Assembly: GCA_019750455.1 (NCBI GenBank)
Contig: JAIEOM010000083.1
Coordinates: 1 to 33,609 of the forward strand
Source of the DNA: Sphingomonadales bacterium
GTDB lineage: Bacteria > Pseudomonadota > Alphaproteobacteria > Sphingomonadales > Sphingomonadaceae
DNA: 33,609 nucleotides
Reading direction: 5' to 3'
How positions within the stretch are numbered: the first letter of the stretch is position 1; each line of letters starts with the position of its first letter. The notes beneath the pieces were generated by a model, which was given only the letters and a program-made list of their open reading frames with translations, was not told where the DNA came from and made no database searches. A program made the position numbers and the translations under genes. Shown piece after piece: positions 31,810 through 33,609 of this stretch.

Positions 31810-32736
31810 TCATCCCAGCTTGAGGAAAAACTCCTCGCGCTCGCTGCGCAGTTCTTCTGGTGTGAGCGCGGCCAGCGCGTCCAGCTCCGCGCGCAGTGCC
31901 AGCGCGAGGCGCTTCACCGTCTCGGCGTGATCGCGGTGTGCGCCGCCGCGCGGTTCGTAGACGATGCGGTGGATCACGCCGAGCTTCAGAAGATCGCCCG
32001 CCGTCACCCGCATGGCTTCAGCCGCCGTCGCCGCCTGCGCGCTGCTGCGCCACAGGATCGAGGCGCAGCCTTCCGGGCTGATCACCGAATAGACGGCATG
32101 TTCGAACATCAGCACGCGGTTGGCGGCTGCGAGAGCCACCGCCCCGCCCGATCCCCCCTCGCCGATGATCACGGCGACCAGCGGCACACCGAGCGCCAGA
32201 CACGCCTCGGTCGAGCGAGCGATCGCCTCGGCCTGACCGCGCGCCTCGGCATCGACACCCGGGAAGGCACCCGGCGTATCGACCAGCGTCACCACTGGCA
32301 GACCGAAGCGGTCGGCCAGCTCCATCAACCGGATCGCCTTGCGGTAGCCTTCGGGCCGCGCCATGCCGAAATTGTGGCGGAGGCGGCCCGGCGTGTCCTC
32401 GCCCTTAACATGGCCGATCACCACCACCTTGCGCCCTTCAAAACGCGCAAAGCCGCCGATGATCGCCTGATCATCGCCGAAGGTGCGGTCGCCCGCGATG
32501 GGCAGGAAGTCGGTGAACAGCCCCGCCACCAGCTTCTCGAAGCGGGGGCGCTGCGGGTGACGGGCAACCAGCGTGCGCTCCCACGGGGAGAGGCGCGCAT
32601 AGGTATCGGCAAGCAGCTTGTCCGCCCGCTCGCGCAGCATCCGCGCCTCGGCCAGCCCTTCGGGCAGAGCGGAAAGCTCCGCCACATGCCTGTCGAGCGC
32701 CTCGATCGGCTTTTCGAAGGGCAGGTACTGGATCAC
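31810..32736 (-). CDS. accA: Acetyl-CoA carboxylase carboxyltransferase subunit alpha
   Basis: 308 aa from a GTG start (32734-32736) with GGAG 6 nt upstream. The subunit transfers the carboxyl group from biotin to acetyl-CoA to make malonyl-CoA, together with AccD. The crotonase-like fold shows family motifs: GDDQAIIGGFARFEGRKVVVIGHVKGEDT, NFGMARPEGYRKAIRLM, TLVDTPGAFPGVDAEARGQAEAIARS and IGEGGSGGAVALAAANRVLMFEHAVYSVISPEGCASILWR. Only 13 nt separate it from the mcr stop, on the same strand, so the two are probably co-transcribed. Whether this is the only accA copy in the genome cannot be seen. Confidence 0.96.
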   Translation of the reverse strand: MIQYLPFEKPIEALDRHVAELSALPEGLAEARMLRERADKLLADTYARLSPWERTLVARHPQRPRFEKLVAGLFTDFLPIAGDRTFGDDQAIIGGFARFEGRKVVVIGHVKGEDTPGRLRHNFGMARPEGYRKAIRLMELADRFGLPVVTLVDTPGAFPGVDAEARGQAEAIARSTEACLALGVPLVAVIIGEGGSGGAVALAAANRVLMFEHAVYSVISPEGCASILWRSSAQAATAAEAMRVTAGDLLKLGVIHRIVYEPRGGAHRDHAETVKRLALALRAELDALAALTPEELRSEREEFFLKLG

Positions 32737-32749
32737 CTCCCGCTCCGCG

Positions 32750-33609
32750 TCACACCGTCATCGACATGCCGCGATAGATCCGCGCGCGATACCGCGAATC
32801 CTCGGCATCGGGCAGCGGCGCGCCGACCAGCAGCACCGCGCGGGCGAAGCGGCGCACCTCTTCGAGATGCTCGTCGAGATCGCGCGGTTCTTCCGACTGC
32901 ACCCGGCGGGTGAGGTTGATCTGGTTGACCGGCACATCATGCACCAACCGCTCGTTCTCCACAGCGAGCGTCGCGGTGAAGGCGTGGAGCGTGGTCTTGA
33001 TGAAGTTCGCCAGCGCAAAGGCCGGGGACTTGTCGCCCATCGGCACGTCCGGCGAAGTCAGTACCAGCTGGCAATCGTCATAGAGCGACGCCCGGCGCGA
33101 GACGCGGAAGTGGTGGGTAAGGTTGTCGGCCACCACGGTGCGGAACTCTTCCGGGGTTAGCGGATCGTCTGTGGCGAACAGCTTGCCCGGGAGCGCGGAC
33201 ATCGGCGTCGAGAGGATCGTGGTCGGCTTGCCCCATGCCAGCAGCGCCTCGTCCATTGCGGCTTCGATGTCGGTGGTCTTGACCAGCGAGGTCAGCGCCT
33301 CGGCGGTCTCGGGCTCGAGCTGGGCCTTGATCGCCTCGAAGGCTTCGGCGGTGCGGGTGATCAGCACCACGTTCGCCGCGTGGCAATCCTCGATGAAGGC
33401 GCGTGCGGTCTCGGCGAGATAGTCGGCGAGGTGTTCGCCGATGATCCACACGGTCTTGCCGCGCATCTGGTCCAAGCGTTCCTGCTTGGGCGAGCCGAAC
33501 AGCTCGCGCTCGGTGGTCGAGCGTTCCACCGAGAGGCCGCCCGAGGGCATGAAGGTTTCGCCCGACACCGCACGGTCGGCGAGGAAGAACACCGTCGCCT
33601 GCGCCACGT
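32750..33609 (-). CDS. mcr: Bifunctional malonyl-CoA reductase, C-terminal part (runs off right edge)
   Basis: About 286 codons to the stop at 32750; the ORF-track M is an internal GTG, not a start. The segment closely matches, from memory, the C-terminal end of the about 1,200-residue Chloroflexus-type malonyl-CoA reductase. Shared landmarks include FLADRAVSGETFMPSGGL, IGEHLADYL, LTHHFRVSRRAS, FALANFIKTTLHAFTATLAVE, INLTRRVQSEEPRD and the terminal RARIYRGMSMTV. That enzyme reduces malonyl-CoA to 3-hydroxypropionate with NADPH in two steps. This C-terminal half is the SDR-type portion that reduces malonyl-CoA to the semialdehyde; its Rossmann cofactor loop and catalytic Tyr would lie outside the window. 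It directly precedes accA. Related genes are known in Erythrobacter/Porphyrobacter. Confidence 0.88.
   Translation of the reverse strand, partial: VAQATVFFLADRAVSGETFMPSGGLSVERSTTERELFGSPKQERLDQMRGKTVWIIGEHLADYLAETARAFIEDCHAANVVLITRTAEAFEAIKAQLEPETAEALTSLVKTTDIEAAMDEALLAWGKPTTILSTPMSALPGKLFATDDPLTPEEFRTVVADNLTHHFRVSRRASLYDDCQLVLTSPDVPMGDKSPAFALANFIKTTLHAFTATLAVENERLVHDVPVNQINLTRRVQSEEPRDLDEHLEEVRRFARAVLLVGAPLPDAEDSRYRARIYRGMSMTV

Noticed and set aside
33605-33607. ORF-track start of the 285-aa protein at the right edge
   Set aside because: It is an internal GTG; similarity to malonyl-CoA reductase continues through it, so the gene is truncated by the window edge.

Overview
The window is a GC-rich, gene-dense stretch of chromosomal DNA from an alphaproteobacterium. 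It is most likely from order Sphingomonadales, family Erythrobacteraceae (Erythrobacter/Porphyrobacter type). The evidence is the protein family signatures (PDF with GLAAIQ, the ArgH/TlpA/LysA neighbourhood, hisZ with serA/serC, an OprO/P-type porin), the dispersed CCCGGG-type intergenic palindromes, GAAC-N7-GAAC LexA-type boxes, and a bifunctional malonyl-CoA reductase at the right edge. This is recognition from memory, not a database result. No insertion sequence, integrase, prophage or CRISPR array is visible. The window is mostly housekeeping chromosome with a few accessory points.

Left part (1-5.5 kb): the 5' part of rmuC behind a LexA-type box; a recR - zinc-ribbon protein - def group on the minus strand; divergent fmt-truA on the plus strand; and an MDR-type oxidoreductase. 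Then comes a cluster of palindromic repeats and a stand-alone HNH endonuclease gene with an AT-rich, hairpin-dense leader (5.5-6.1 kb), which is the most foreign-looking segment.

Middle (6.1-20.5 kb): asparaginase, a GNAT acetyltransferase, tRNA-Val, a Kef-type antiporter, an SDR protein lacking the usual Tyr/Lys pair, and phosphatidylserine decarboxylase. Next is a TlpA-like lipoprotein divergent from argH - LptM-like lipoprotein - lysA - precorrin-2 dehydrogenase. The last of these carries a near-perfect parS site inside its 3' end. Convergent to it is a winged-helix regulator broken by a frameshift in a GC-dinucleotide tract, also preceded by a LexA-type box. An L,D-transpeptidase, purA and a secreted Cys-rich esterase follow.

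Right part (20.6-33.6 kb): amino-acid metabolism on the minus strand (serC-serA, then hisZ-ridA), with a probable serC-type leader RNA before serC. Then a GT4 glycosyltransferase, a small membrane protein, a PadR regulator with an operator-like palindrome, rarA translationally coupled to an RNase H-fold-like protein, a porin and tRNA-Thr. The window ends in an apparent mcr-accA operon: the C-terminal part of malonyl-CoA reductase followed 13 nt later by the acetyl-CoA carboxylase alpha subunit. That pairing would couple malonyl-CoA synthesis to its reduction to 3-hydroxypropionate.

The strongest leads are the mcr-accA linkage, the structured leader of the HNH gene, the parS site embedded in a metabolic gene, and the GC-tract frameshift in the regulator.
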